Below the pieces are notes generated by a model, which ran no database searches, was not told the DNA's origin, and saw only the letters and a list, made by a program, of their open reading frames with translations. A program made the translations under genes and the position numbers. A DNA stretch of 64,000 nt from Xiphydria camelus (lineage: Eukaryota; Arthropoda; Insecta; Hymenoptera; Xiphydriidae), in assembly GCA_963678675.1 (NCBI GenBank), contig OY783200.1:4600501-4664500 (forward strand). The letters run 5' to 3'. Of the stretch, positions 1-12,427 are shown piece by piece. Position 1 is the first letter of the stretch. Each line of letters starts with the position of its first letter.

Positions 1-870
1 TTGTGCATGAAAGAAATTAATATTCTTGGACTTTCCTTCAAAAACTAAAACTTCCTCGAAAATGTCTGAAAATATTCCAATTACTACAGAAAGCCAGTCA
101 GTTTTTCCGAAATTTGTTTAAGAAAGTTTTTCATCAAGACTAGTAGACTTCGGCAGAGATGGTAGAATTGACAAATATTATATTTGGTAGTGTTCGCACA
201 GTTGGTAGAGATTTCGACAAATTTCTGCCGACTTTGCGGACTTTTTCGAAAATTTTGCCAACTCTACTGAATTCTTTGTTAGTTCTACCAGTCTACCAGC
301 TCTGTTGAAATGTCTGCCAGCTCTATTTCTCTATCAGCTCTTAAAATTGGAGCATTTTCACAGAGAACCCTGACGAAAAAACTTCTGTAACAAATTTCTG
401 GAAAACTGCCTTCTTCTGACTAGTATTTGGAATATTTTCAGACATTTTCAAGAAAGTATCGGAATTTTTCAGTCAGAGAAATGTCCGAAAATATCTATTT
501 TCCTTTCATGCATAAAAACTTTTCTGAAAAAGTCTAATAAACACTGACAAATATCTGAAAAAATCTAAAATTATGCAAAATTATAAGTTCAAAAAATGAT
601 CGAATTTTACAGGTCATAAATTTTGCAGAATTTGCCAGAATTTTGTCAGATATCGTTCCGAGTGTATCAGAATTGTTTAGAAAAGTTTTTACGCGTGAAA
701 GAAAAATGGATACTTTTTTGGACGTTTCTCTTACTATCTCTGATAAACTCTGATACTTCCTCGAAAATGTCTGAAAACTTTCCAATTACTGCAAAAGCTC
801 AGAAAAAAATCAAAATATCTCAACATTTTTCAAAAATTTGTTAGAGAAATTTTTCCATCGGGGAATGGTA
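1..870. repeat. AT-rich foldback repeat copies (TTTTCTGAAAAAGTCTGATAAAC family)
   Basis: About 370-870 is a foldback: ATTTTCCTTTCATGCATAAA on the left mirrors TTTACGCGTGAAAGAAAAAT on the right, with centre near 600. A right half is present at 1-140. Other copies: 1500-1990, 3665-4215, 13172-13600. Confidence 0.7.
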
Positions 871-1499
871 CTTTGACTTTTGGTAGTTTTTTTGCACAGT
901 TGTGCCACAGATTTGGCAGAGAAAATGTTCCGCTAGGGACCCTAAAACTCATCGCGGTTTCAGGACGACGGGACTCTGTGCTGGATTATAAAATCACATC
1001 AGAATCGAGGTACAGTTAAGAAGCTTGAATTAGTTTTGTGTAACGCGTGGCAGGGAGCGGTGCCACATAACGCACCGTCGCAGCGCATACAAATTGGAAA
1101 AGCGGCTGCACTCGAAGAAACGTTATCGACGTCGAGCATGCCAACGACGAAGACGTTGGGCGGAATTGAACATTCCACCTGCGATGCCTCGACGAGCACG
1201 GGCATTAGCAGCGAAGGGGATAATTGCGTGCTTTCCGCTCGGAGTTTCTAGGAAGAGACGTAAACCTTCTTGAAGCGACTGACCAGGGCGAGGATCGCGT
1301 ATCTGGCTGGGAATATGCAATGCTTTCGGCGTCCACGAGGAAAATAACGTCTCGTCGTGGGGCCCAATGCAAAATCGTCTGATACGATAGAAGAAAATGG
1401 CAGGATAGCTGCCAGAACTTCATTGTAAAAAAAATTGCATTAAGTTTAATACACGTGTATAAGGCTTTCGTCCAATACGACGGATGGAAAAATATCTCC
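871..1499. other. Unique GC-moderate stretch between foldback copies
   Basis: CpG-containing DNA with overlapping short frames in several phases. No protein, RNA or repeat recognised. Confidence 0.3.
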
Positions 1500-1990
1500 A
1501 AAGAATCTCTGAAAAACTGAGATGTTTTAATTTATTTCTGATTTTCTGTAGTGACTGGAATATTTTCAGACATTATCAGGGAAGTATCAGAGTTTGTCAG
1601 AGAAATGTCCAAAAATGTTAATTTCTTTCATGCATAAAAACTTGTTTAACAAATTTTGATACTCGGACAGATATCTGAAAAAATTCTCAAAAATTCTGAA
1701 ACATTTCTAATCAACTAAAATTGTGTCGTTTTTTGAAAATTTAGAATTTTTGTAAATATACACATTTCCGAATTTTTCAGCTATTCTACAGACTTTTCCA
1801 AATATTCATCAGTATTTATCAAACACTTTCAGAAAAGTTGTTGTGCGTGAAAGAAAAGTGGATTTTTCGAGCATTTCTTCGACTTTCCAACAAACTGAGA
1901 TTTCCCTGAAAATGTTTCAATTACATACTACAGAAAGTCGGAGTTGGTTTTGTAGAAAATTACTCTGTGATGAAACTTTGAAGGCCAATT
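1500..1990. repeat. Foldback repeat, second copy
   Basis: Same two-armed arrangement: CTTTCATGCATAAAAACTTG on the left and GTTGTGCGTGAAAGAAAAGT on the right, with TTTCTAATCAACTAAAATTG near the centre. Confidence 0.7.
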
Positions 1991-2140
1991 TCATAAGGAA
2001 ACATATACATTTTATAATCAACACTGTCAAAAAATTTAACTTTTAACACACACACATACTTCTACATAAAGCTTTTTTCCCCATACGTGATTATGAAAAT
2101 TAATATACCCCGTAATTATGAAAATTAATATTAATATATA

Positions 2141-2270
2141 TATATGAGGAGCACAGTTCCAAAACTCATTTAGTCCATTCGCAGTTTGTCTTATAATCGC
2201 TAAACTATTAGCAATTATAGGACAAACTGCGAATGGACTAAACGAGTTTTGGAACTGTGCTCCTCATATA
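2141..2270. repeat. Near-perfect 130-bp palindrome (57-bp arms)
   Basis: TATATGAGGAGCACAGTTCC begins the left arm and GGAACTGTGCTCCTCATATA ends the right arm. Only about two mismatches in 57 bp were seen and the loop is about 16 nt. It could be a tiny foldback MITE or a hairpin RNA. Confidence 0.85.
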
Positions 2271-3320
2271 TTCCCCCGTTTTCCAGATCCGTAGCCACCC
2301 CGAACGACAGCCGTCGAGGAAACAATTCATCTCTTCGTCCCGGCCGAGAATTGATCCAACTTGGGCCGCGTATCCGGGTGCCGGTCGCGTCGCAATAAAC
2401 GCGAGGCACGCCGGTCATTTCGCCACTACGAGGAGGAACGTTAACGGTAGTCTGTCTCTCGCTGTAAAACGGACTTCCACCTTTGCGACTTTTCCTTTTT
2501 CCCTCTCTCGCCTTCGCCGCGGTAAAAACCAACGGGAAGACGGGGTGGAGTTTAATTGCGCGGCAAAAAACCAGCCCCCCTGCGGCGTTCGACGAAACGC
2601 ACCCGGAACGCATTCGTATGCGCCGCATAGCCGCACCAATTTGAACTCCCAAGCGTGGCTGCTTTACGAGTGAGCTGCGATCTGAAATAGCGTATCTGTA
2701 TTATTATAAATTCTCTCTCTCTCTCCCCCTTCCTTTCCATCTGACCCTTCGAGTGCCGCTCGTGGCGATCCGGTTGCAATAAATAAAGCATGCTTTACGA
2801 CATCGAGCCCAGCTGGTACCGCGGGAGAGAGAGAGGGGCGTTATTTCGGTCTGGTAATCTCTCCAGCGGCTCGAATGCCGAATCGACTTTGGGAAAAAAG
2901 GAAGAGCGAAGACAACGACTTCCCGGGCGAAGCGCGCGATCGACCGATCGATCGCTCGCCTAATTCGGGGAGCGTTTGCGTGTGACGGGGCCGTAAAGAA
3001 ATTCGGAGGTGAAATCGGGCTGGGAAAGGCGGGTACCATCGTTGGTACCATCTATTCGCGTCATCAATATCGCGGTTACATATTTTTCTCGAACAATCGT
3101 TTACGTAAGCGACGCGACAGGGCGAATCTAACGCGCGATCCGATCGGATCAGCGTTTCGACGGTCGGCGAGAGGGAGCGACGCCGAGGGACGTGGTGTGT
3201 AATCGAATTATAAACGTCGCGTCAAATCGAATTAGGAATCTGTTCCGATATATCGCAGCGATGCGCTTTTGCGTCTACTGATTTTTGCGCGTGGGAATTT
3301 AGCAGATGTGAGGGGAAGCT
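2271..3320. other. GC/CpG-rich unique island
   Basis: Contains a CT run (2711-2726) and repeated CGATCGATCG-like strings (2938-2956). Opposing open frames of up to 145 codons look like composition effects. No gene recognised. Confidence 0.4.
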
Positions 3321-3324
3321 CTGA

Positions 3325-4335
3325 AGGGTTGGCATGAATTTTCACTTAGAAATTGTCTTGATTTTTCCGAGCTTTCGACAGGAAAAATCGCGTTTTTCCG
3401 TGTCATTTAATTGACTCGTAAAGAAACTTCGAGAGAAGAGAGAAAGAAGCATTATATTTAATGGTCTGGAATATAATGCGATATAAAGAAAAAAGCTCGA
3501 AGAAGGAGCAAGCATGACAAAAGCTATAAAAATCTGACAAAGCGAAAGAAGGTGTCAAATGCGAATCATATTTTAATCAAATTGAACCTACGTTATTGCT
3601 AATATTGCGAAAGCATCATAAGTTGTATGCATATTTATACTGTTGCAAAAGAATAAGTGATGTGTTGAAAATTAATATTTCTCTAACAAATTTCCGAAGA
3701 ACGCTGAAATATTTTTTATCTGTTTCTGACTTTCTGTAATAATTGGAACATTTGCGGACATTATCCGGGAAGTATCAGAGTTTATCAGAAAAAGTCGAAG
3801 AAATGTCGAAAAGCATTCATTTTTCTTTCACGCGTAAAAACTTTTCTAAAAAATTCTGATAAACTCCGACCGATATCTGACAAAATGCTAACAAATTCTA
3901 GAAAATTTCTAATCAACTGAAATGTGATCAAATTTTTGAAAATGTACATTTTTTTGTAAAAATACGTACAGACGTGTTTAGAAGTTTCTAGAAATTTTGC
4001 AGAATTTTACCGATTTTTCCAGACATTCGTCAGCACTTATCAGACTTTCTCAGAAAAGTTTTCGTGCGTAAAAGGAAAATAGATATTTTCGGACGTCTCT
4101 GACTTTCTCTGACAAACTGACACTTTCTCGAAAATGTCTGAAAATTTACCAATTACTAAAGAAAGTCAGAATTCAGTTTTTCAGAAATTTGTTAGAAAAA
4201 TTGTTCCATCAGATAGTTTCACGAATGACGCGATGTTCTTTCTTCGAGAGATTTTATTGAAATTCCATGAATTTCCAGTTTTTCCGTACCCTAAAAAAGT
4301 CCCTGACCCCGATTTTCCAGGATCGTGGCAACCCT
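3325..4335. mobile_element. AGGGTTGGCA-ended element enclosing a foldback
   Basis: AGGGTTGGCA at the left and TGGCAACCCT at the right are inverted ends about 1 kb apart, hAT-like. Inside, 3665-4215 is the foldback family seen at 370-870. Confidence 0.6.
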
Positions 4336-4619
4336 GAGGAAGTGATTTGAACGAGAGTATCGCAATGGTGCATCATTGTCCCACTTGGAGAACGCAGTGA
4401 AGAAAATAAGAGATTCGCAAACCGGTCGCGATGGGAACGCGAGAATACGAGAAGGATGTTCAGCCGAACGCGACAGGGGATGTAGGATGTTCCCATTGCA
4501 ATTGGACACCATGGATACGAACATGCGCGAATATTAAGCGAAAGTCGCACTTATGGCTTTTAAAGTGTTCGTACGGAATTTTCTACTTAAAAACACCAGG
4601 AAACAATAACAAATTAATA

Positions 4620-5160
4620 AAATAAAAACTGAGAAATGAACACTAAAGTAATTGAATTTTTTCAAATTATATATTATTATTTAATGTGCTTTTTTTAGAA
4701 AAAAGAACTTAGATACATACATATACACATATGGAACAATTTTTTTTAGATTTCCATATAAATTCTTATAAATTTTAACAAACTAGAAGACAGGCTGTTT
4801 GACAAATTTGAGCATTTTCGAAATATTCCAGAACATTTCCTATTTTCCCGAATATTTTCCTGCACGAAAAAAATAAATAAACCGTAACATTTACAAAGTT
4901 TGCAGTGAATTTCGGAACAAGGCCAATTTATTGTTACGATAATTTTAGTAAGTATCACAGCAACACTTGCGACTTCTACCAATTTTATTATAATTTTTAT
5001 TACAATTGTAGTCATCATAAAAGTAAACCGACCATGTTTCGAAATTTACCACAAACTTTGTAAATGCTACAATTGATCTATTTCCATGTGACCTGCATAA
5101 TTCCCTGAACATTCCAGACTTTCCAGAACTCTCTGACCACTAGACACCGTGTATAAATCA
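4620..5160. repeat. Old AT-rich repeat, empty-site copy
   Basis: Matches 13690-14065 along its length. It reads GATACATACATATACACATA where the other copy carries a MITE, so it records the pre-insertion state. Confidence 0.75.
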
Positions 5161-5236
5161 TTAAACCAATAATTTGTTCCACAGTTCCATAATACTTTTT
5201 CATTTTAAAACAATTCCATGATATTTCCATCACTCA

Positions 5237-5394
5237 AAAAAATTTGGCTACAACTAGAAAATTATAGTAATTGCAGTGATAATTTTCTTTGCCACATAGC
5301 AAGAATTCTTGCTACGCTAGAAACATTTTTCTAGTTGTGTCTGAGGCAGCCAGAAATATAGCTGGATTAGCTAAATACTTTGTTCAGTGATGAT
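5237..5394. repeat. CACTSAAAAAA-ended small MITE
   Basis: Starts CACTCAAAAAAATTTGGCTA and ends TTTGTTCAGTGAT, with a self-complementary core (AGCAAGAATTCTTGCT). Confidence 0.5.
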
Positions 5395-5395
5395 A

Positions 5396-5900
5396 TTCCA
5401 TATGCAGCAAAAATTCCACAATTTCTCCACGATCTCCATGATTTTCATAATCGCTATACAGACGTCCTGCTATCGCACTTCGACGAGTACTTCCGAATTC
5501 CGACCTCGAGACGGATAAATTAGAGCGCCCGACTTTTGGGTCGGATCCCACTGTCCGATGCGAATGATAAGTCGTCGCGAACAATCGATAAATAACCTTC
5601 GAGGAACGACGGTCGATTGAGTTTGGATTAGTTACCATTTAAGGCGGCGCGCGCGCGTTCAACGTGGGACGGACTGGACGTATGTATCGAGGCCACTTAT
5701 GAACGGCGCCACGATCCTCTCCCGGAATCGCACTTCCGAGGACGATCAAGCGCGTTTTCGATCGCTGGCGAGGATCGAAAAGGGGGTTGAATAACTCCGT
5801 CGATTTTATGGCAACGATAAACGGACCCGCCGGTGATTCAAGGTCGTTGGAATTGCGATTATTATTGGGAAATATAATATAATGAAATGTGTCTCCACTG
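5396..5900. other. GC-rich unique island
   Basis: CpG-rich, no repeats. Minus-strand frames of 84-96 codons without domain evidence. Confidence 0.35.
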
Positions 5901-6400
5901 CACTGAAGAAAAAAAAAGAATTGGTTCAATCGATTTTTTTAGTTTGAATTATTTCATGGAATTAAAGCGTCTGTTCTTTCTGATTTTTGCCATGAAGCAG
6001 CCATAGGTATTCCTTTCCTAGACTTTCCATGTTCTTTCATTTCGAATTAAAGAGCGTTCCGCTTAAAAACCATGGCTTTTCCTGCAAAGAAGACCTTCGA
6101 ATTGTTGTTACAAAGTGGTCTCAGTTTCTTAAAGATTGTATTTTCGCAGCAGTGTGTTTCAATTAGAAAAACATTTCTAAAATCTAAGACCAAGTGTAAC
6201 AGTTAGGAGGTTTTTGTGGGAAAAAGACAAGGTTTTTACGTGAAATGTCTTTTATTTCGGAATGGAAAAATCTAGGGGAAGAAAAACGGCGACTTTTTAT
6301 AGGGAAATCAAAGGAAACTGACTTCTTAAATATATTTTCTTAATTTAGATAATTGTGTTCAATTCGATACCCGTTCATTCGCAACTATAATACATAATAC
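5901..6400. other. AT-rich stretch, nothing recognised
   Basis: No gene, long repeat or RNA signal seen. Confidence 0.3.
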
Positions 6401-6407
6401 CATATAT

Positions 6408-6603
6408 GAGGCTAAACTTACTCGCCAGAAAGAAAACTTCGATCACTATTATTTCATTATCTAATAATAAGTCTTTAGCTCATATTTGTATAATACTTTT
6501 TTAAAGATTACGTTTCAATGTACAATAAAGTCTTATATAAAAATCGATTGATAATGAAATAATAGCGATTGAAGTTTCTTTCCTGGCGAGTAAGTTTAGC
6601 CTC
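6408..6603. mobile_element. GAGGCTAAACTTACTCGCC MITE, complete copy
   Basis: About 196 bp with inverted ends GAGGCTAAACTTACTCGCCA and TGGCGAGTAAGTTTAGCCTC. Interior CAATAAAGTCTTATAT is shared with the other copies. Confidence 0.85.
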
Positions 6604-6801
6604 ACATTGTATATGTTTAATCAGTCTAAGTAGATATTTGATCGCTACGATTTTACATATTTAGTCCGTCGTATTTGACTATTTATATGCAGTTGGATCA
6701 ACCGAAATATTTTTTCAGTCTGACTAATATCAACTAACACTGATTGCACCTACTTGCTTCGAATAAACGAGTATTGAAATAAACGCCGATTTCCTTAAAT
6801 T

Positions 6802-7000
6802 ACACTGAGAAAAAAAAAAAGATTAAAAATTATTCGGTTAGAAGGATAATCTGAGTACGAAAGGTAAAATAGATCAAAAATTATCCTTCCAGGGTTTAAA
6901 ATTTAACCTTCTTTAAGATAATTTTTTATCTCTATTTTACCTTTCATACTCAGATTATCCTTCTAACAGAATAATTTTTAATCTTTTTTTTTCTCAGTGT
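6802..7000. mobile_element. CACTGAG-ended palindromic MITE with TA duplication
   Basis: CACTGAGAAAAAAAAAAG and CTTTTTTTTTCTCAGTG bound a nearly full palindrome (GGATAATCTGAGT mirrored by ACTCAGATTATCC), with TA at each side. The paralogous sequence at about 11875 lacks it, so the host repeat (6648-7066 and 11722-11945) gives an empty site. Confidence 0.85.
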
Positions 7001-7059
7001 AAATGAATATATATCATTGTGTTGTTTCGACTAATTTGAGCCAACTAAATCTTTCAACC

Positions 7060-7700
7060 AAATTTTACTCTCAATAGGTAGGCACGTGTTTTCTCGCACG
7101 AAGAAAGAGCGCTGGAAAGTTCTCGATAACGCCGCGGTCCTTTCTGATGGAAGAAGAGCTCCCTGAACCGAGAGAAACTCAGAAAAGTGTCGCCGCCGTT
7201 AATTGTCCCGTCCAACCCACGTGCTCGCGAGGAATTTCGCGACAATCTCGCCTCCTGGCCCGCGAGAATTGGCCGCAATTGCGGCGGATCGCGAGGATCA
7301 AGTGGAGGAAGGAAACCCGCGCGACGGAGGTCGGCGTTGCGGAGGAGGAATGGAAGAAAAAGAAGCCGCAGGGCCCGAGGTCCATGACCGATAGGACGCG
7401 GAGCTATGCGGGGCGACAAAGCTGTCTCGTCGTTAACGGATTTAACAACCGCTAATGGCGCGAGTGCGGCACCGAGTGCGAGATTTGGATGGAAGAGACG
7501 AATTGCTCGGATTAATCAAACGTCTCAGGCTTTCGCGGTCGTTATTGTCGCGGCTTCCGGGTGCGATACGGCCACTTCTCTAGCGCTCTTCGCAGCTTCC
7601 GTCTCGTCGGGGCGGGCAACGCTCCGACGCGCGCTTCGAAGCTTCCCCCCCAATGTGGAAGTGTTTCTGTAAAACGTTCAGCTCTGTGATATCTAGATAT
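7060..7700. other. GC/CpG-rich unique island
   Basis: Several overlapping open frames on both strands (up to 121 codons); none encodes a known domain. Possible regulatory sequence. Confidence 0.35.
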
Positions 7701-7715
7701 TTCCGCTTATAAATA

Positions 7716-9244
7716 CACTCCGCAAAAAAAAATTTAAGGTATCACTTAAAGATACAGAGCCGTTTCAAAATCGCCGTGTATCTTTAATAGAAATTATGTG
7801 ATCTCGGACGCCGACGGAGCGTTTTGTAAGTTAAAGTTTCCAGCGTCCGGAATTTTTTGTCGAATTTTTAAAATCTTTATTGATTTCAAAGTTGTGTAAT
7901 TTAAAAGCGACACCAGACAAGTAAAACGTTTTTTCTTCAATTTTGGCAAGGCATATCGAGCGCAAAGACAAATCGTCGTAGAGTTTCGTTTGCTGCATTA
8001 TGAAGCATAGTTTCTCTGCTTTAATTTGCTATTTTGCGAATCATTCTACGATTTTTTCTCGTTGAGTTATTCAGTGCTGATGCAGAAACTGTGCTGGCAA
8101 ATTTGAGCGCTTATTACAAGATAACTAATTATCGTACGAATTTCGGTCACCGGTCAATCGAAAGGTTGGAGAATTTGTCCTTTATAACGCACTCACTGCT
8201 TTTCGATTTATACCAATTTTGATGGCAAAATATCCATTTTAAGATTGCATTAAAAATTTCACATTTCCCGTTTTGCGTTCTACTTGATATACATTTAAGA
8301 CAAATTATCAAAATCTTTCAAACTCAACGGTATTTTAAAGTGTAGATTCTTCCGATTAAAATGAATACCTGAGAAAGAGAGTGTCTAGGATTTTTTTTTC
8401 CTATATCTGTAGCCGAGAGGTAAATAGTTGTAACTCCAATTTTACCCAATATTGAGTTAATACCATTTTCAAACTACACTATTTCAACTGGTATTATGGT
8501 TAAAAAAATCGTGTCCCGTTTTATCGGTTGCCAATATTTTTAGTTTTGAAAAGGTAGTATCTCCATGTACCACCAGTGGGGTAAAGAAACTTGTTCTGCA
8601 CACTACTCAAAACTTTCTTTTATGGACATACGGTTGTTTACCTCTCGACTGCAGATATGTTCTACTTGTTTGAATCACCCAAAATGGAAAAAACGAATGA
8701 AGGACTCTTGTTCTTCCACACAATGGAGGATGTAGATGATACTCTATTAATTTTCTTTGTACCCGCTACTTTTACTTGTCACTACATAATTGTTTCAACC
8801 TAAAATTCATGAGATACCGCCGATATTAGCATTACCCAAAACATACCGCGAGGAGGTTACACACAGTCGGATTTGTACTTTGGCACCGAATATCTCAGTG
8901 AAGAAAAATTGTAGAATGATTCGCAAAATAGCGAATTGAAGAAGAACTATATGCTTTATAACGCAGCAAGCAAAACTTTACTACGAATTTGTTTGCACTC
9001 GGTGTGTCTTGCCAAAGTTGAAGGAAAATCGTTTCACTTGTCGGGTGTCGCTCTTCAATTACATAACTTTGAAATCAACGAAGATTTCGAAAATCTGGGA
9101 AAATATTCTGGAAGGAGAAACTTTAGCCATCAAGATGCTCCGTCGGTGATCGAGATTGTATGATTTTTGACAAAGATACAGCCATTTTAAAACGGCCTTC
9201 TTTTTTGTAGGACATAAGTGATCCCTTAATTATTTCGCGGAGTG
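7716..9244. mobile_element. 1.5-kb CACTCCGC-ended foldback element
   Basis: CACTCCGC and GCGGAGTG ends with TA on both sides. Roughly 350-400-bp arms are imperfect reverse complements (TGATTTCAAAGTTGTGTAAT at about 7880 and ATTACATAACTTTGAAATCA at about 9058), with a middle of about 700 bp. No transposase. Confidence 0.75.
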
Positions 9245-9246
9245 TA

Positions 9247-9720
9247 ATTGCTCTCATGACACATTCGAAGTACTCACATTAGTCACGAGTGACGATCACG
9301 GCGAGCGGATTGAGAACTTACCTGGAACAGAGAAAAAAGAAAGAAAGCGATTAGCGAGGAACGACGACGATTGCGTTCTCAATTAATTGCCATCATTGCG
9401 GGGTTCGCGACTGCATCTCTCGGAGCTCAAGAAAGACGGAGCGCATCGGGACGATGCGAATTAGCGCGAAATAACGATCTCCGCGATCTCGTGATCGGCC
9501 GAGAGCCAACCGTTAATCGCGAGATCGTGATTGATTAGGGTGCAATCGACGGGATCGATCGATCGATCGAGGGTTTAGAAAGTGGATCGGGAAGAGCGTG
9601 TTACCGATTTTTCGATAGAGCGAGACTAATCGCACGACGATGATTCTTGCGATTCTCGATCCTTCGGATTCTGGGATTGTTTTACCAGAGGCGAAGCATT
9701 GACCTGAACATTGTACAATT
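9247..9720. other. GC-rich unique island holding the ratchet site
   Basis: Not repetitive, contains CGATCGATCGATCGA at about 9556 and the minus-strand recursive splice motif. No coding exon recognised. Confidence 0.45.
9316..9346 (-). promoter_or_regulatory. Recursive splice (ratchet) site on the minus strand
   Basis: Read on the minus strand, a long pyrimidine tract (CTTTCTTTCTTTTTTCTCTG) runs into TTCCAG followed at once by GTAAGT. The AG ends at 9322 and the GT starts at 9321. A 3' splice site fused to a consensus 5' splice site is the zero-length-exon motif described for long Drosophila introns. It sits in a unique GC-rich island just outside a transposon and would fall in intron 1 of the gene starting at 32158. 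Confidence 0.5.
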
Positions 9721-9924
9721 AGGAGATGACAAATTAATGGATGAATGGGTTTATTTAGATATAAATTAGAGAAACCTCGATTTGCACGAACGATTTCGGG
9801 GCGGAAGAGACAGTTAAATAATCTCGAAAAGTGCGATTCTATACCTTTTGCGCTATATCTCCGAAACTGCAGAAATACGTGAAAATCGTAGAGTACTGTC
9901 TCTTTTTCTCTATTTTATAACGTA

Positions 9925-10195
9925 TAAAACTCGACTCCGCGGAACTCTCCACGATTAATAGAGTTTCAGAGATACAGCCCCTCAAAAGTGGACTAAAAAT
10001 GCTACAAACCACTTATAAATTGCAACTTTTCATATGTTGCCTCGTCAATCATTTCCGGTGCCCCGGACGAGAAAAATCTATAAGGCATCATTTAAACTAG
10101 ACTGTATGACGAGAAAAACGCGACCCCGCGAAACCTGCTACGATAAATAGTTTTAGAGATACAGAGATACAAAATTGAGCTAAAAATGAGAAAAA
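9925..10195. repeat. Two diverged tandem units of about 177 bp
   Basis: Units share a sequence like RAAACYCGACYCCGCGRAAC, then TAGAGTTTCAGAGATACAG-like and CTAAAAATG segments, at about 9937 and 10114. Confidence 0.6.
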
Positions 10196-10539
10196 TCGCT
10201 CGAAAATCGATACTCCGGTGACTGGCCTATTCGTGGTGAGCAAACTACGAGCGCGCGCGCATTATGCGCGGATATTTTCCTCCCGTAAACGAGTCCTGCC
10301 CACACGTAACGCGAGAATCGGCGGCCCGGCGCCGTTGAGTCCTGATCTCGAACGTTCGAGAGAGAACGTACAAAACAACTGCCTACCTACACGCAAACCG
10401 ACTGTAAGCGGTGCACGAAAAAATATGAACATACATAAATTCTCATCAGTCCTCAGTAGATTTTACTACACTCGACGACACGCGATAAAGATTAATATCA
10501 ATATCGCGTTACACATTGCATTTAGATTCATTTTTCATT

Positions 10540-11375
10540 CGAATTACGAGCTTAGTAGAATTAAACTTTCGTTCACTCTATCTTGTGCATTTTTTCATGC
10601 CGATTCCGAAAATAGTGGATTTATTGAGGGTAGCTCAAAGAAACACATAAATGTCAGTGATTTTCTGGATTAAAATAATTTCTCGTATTCAAAATCGCTA
10701 TCTTATGAATTCTTTGAGATTCATGATCAATATATTGGTCATTTTTGGAATCAGCGTGAAAAAAAAATACGTAAGATAGGGTGGTCGATAATTCAATTTC
10801 AAAGATTTCGTTCTTTGATAAAATTTTAAGCGTAAATCGAAATCTTTAGAATTGGACTCTCAACTGCTCTATCTTGTGTATTTTTTCACGCTCATTCCGA
10901 AAATAACGGATATATTAAGGATACCTCAAAAAACACAGTTATTCATAATTTTCTGTTAAAAGAGAATTTTTGTACATAAAATCGCCAATATTTTATGTTC
11001 TTTAAAATATCCTCAATAAATCCATCATTTTTGGAATCAGCGTGAAAAAATATACAAGATAGGGTAGTCGAGAATTCAATTTCAAAAATTTCGTTTTCTG
11101 ACAAAATCTCCACATTTTCGCGAAAATCGTAATGTCTGGAATCGAACTTTTAACCACTACAGTCTTGTGTATTTTTTCACACTGTTTCCAAAAATGACGG
11201 ATACATCGAGGATACCTCAAAAAATCACCAAGCTATTGACGATTTTCTATGCAAGAAAAAAGTTTTCTACCTAAAATCGCTAAAATACGTATATTTTACA
11301 TATAATTTGAGATGCCGTCAATATACCCGTCATTTTTAAAATCAGTGCGAAAAATTAGTAAAATAAAACGGTCGA
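10540..11375. repeat. Array of alternating inverted repeats, period about 300 bp
   Basis: TCATTTTTGGAATCAGCGTG followed by AAAAAATA and AGATAGGGTRGTCG occurs forward near 10740, 11027 and 11330, and inverted near 10570, 10870 and 11150. Three forward and three reverse units alternate at roughly 140-160 bp. Confidence 0.8.
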
Positions 11376-11379
11376 GCGA

Positions 11380-11720
11380 TCGATTTCAGGCAAAGCACGT
11401 GGGAAAGAAAATAACTTCCCGCACAAAACTGTTTTTCACTCTCGTTGGCAATGAGTAATCGTCGCGCGAGAACGTGCATTAGAATGCAGACGTCGACTGC
11501 ACAGAGTATGCGCGGTACGCCCGGCGAGACGAGATATTTAAACAACGATCGCGTCTCGAAGCTCGTCAGTCGATCGCGAGCCGCGGCGCGAGATGGTCAT
11601 GCGGTGGGTCGCTCGGCAAAAAGATGGAAGAAATTCAAGAAATTCGTCCTCGACACTCTGTACGTCGATATCATTAAAAAAAACCACAAGAATACACGCC
11701 ACGCGACAATCGGACGTGTT
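11380..11720. other. CpG-rich unique stretch
   Basis: Short open frames only; no gene recognised. Confidence 0.3.
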
Positions 11721-11959
11721 TAGTTGCTACAACTTTAAATATTCAGTCAGTCATATATGACAATTTATATGCAGTTGGACTAACCATTTTTTTTAGTACG
11801 ATCAATATTTACTCACACCGATTATGCTTACACCAGCTGTGAATAAACGAGTATTGAATTAAACGCGAATTCCGTATATATAACTTGAATAAATATATCG
11901 TGGTTTCGACTAATTTAAACCAATTCGATCTCTCAACCAAAATTTTCCCTTGGTATTTC

Positions 11960-12378
11960 TTCCACGGAAATAAGGAACGGGCGAACTCTCGATGAGTAAT
12001 CACGACGGCGGCGCGAGATAACGATACGCCGACTTGACGACTTTTTACATTCCGCGCGCATCCGAAGAGGAGAACACGACACGAGAAGAGGTCGTTCGCT
12101 CTCGTCAATGACGAGCGGCACGCGTCACGCCTCGGAGAAGAGCGCGAGAGGAAAACTCGCCGGTACTTTTTCCAAAGAACCGGCGAAAAGAGGCGGAGGC
12201 GCACGGAGAGGCAATCGTCCTTGGACCGTCCAAAGGGACGGAGTCTCGGCGCGCCGGAAAGAAAAAAATCCAGAGCCAATAGCCCCCTTGGTATGTGCCG
12301 AGCAGCGAGAGTCGGTAAGGTAGAATTTCGCGCACCGAGTCCGCTCCGCTTTGAGACGCTCGAGGAAAACGCAGGCGG

Positions 12379-12427
<49 letters not shown>

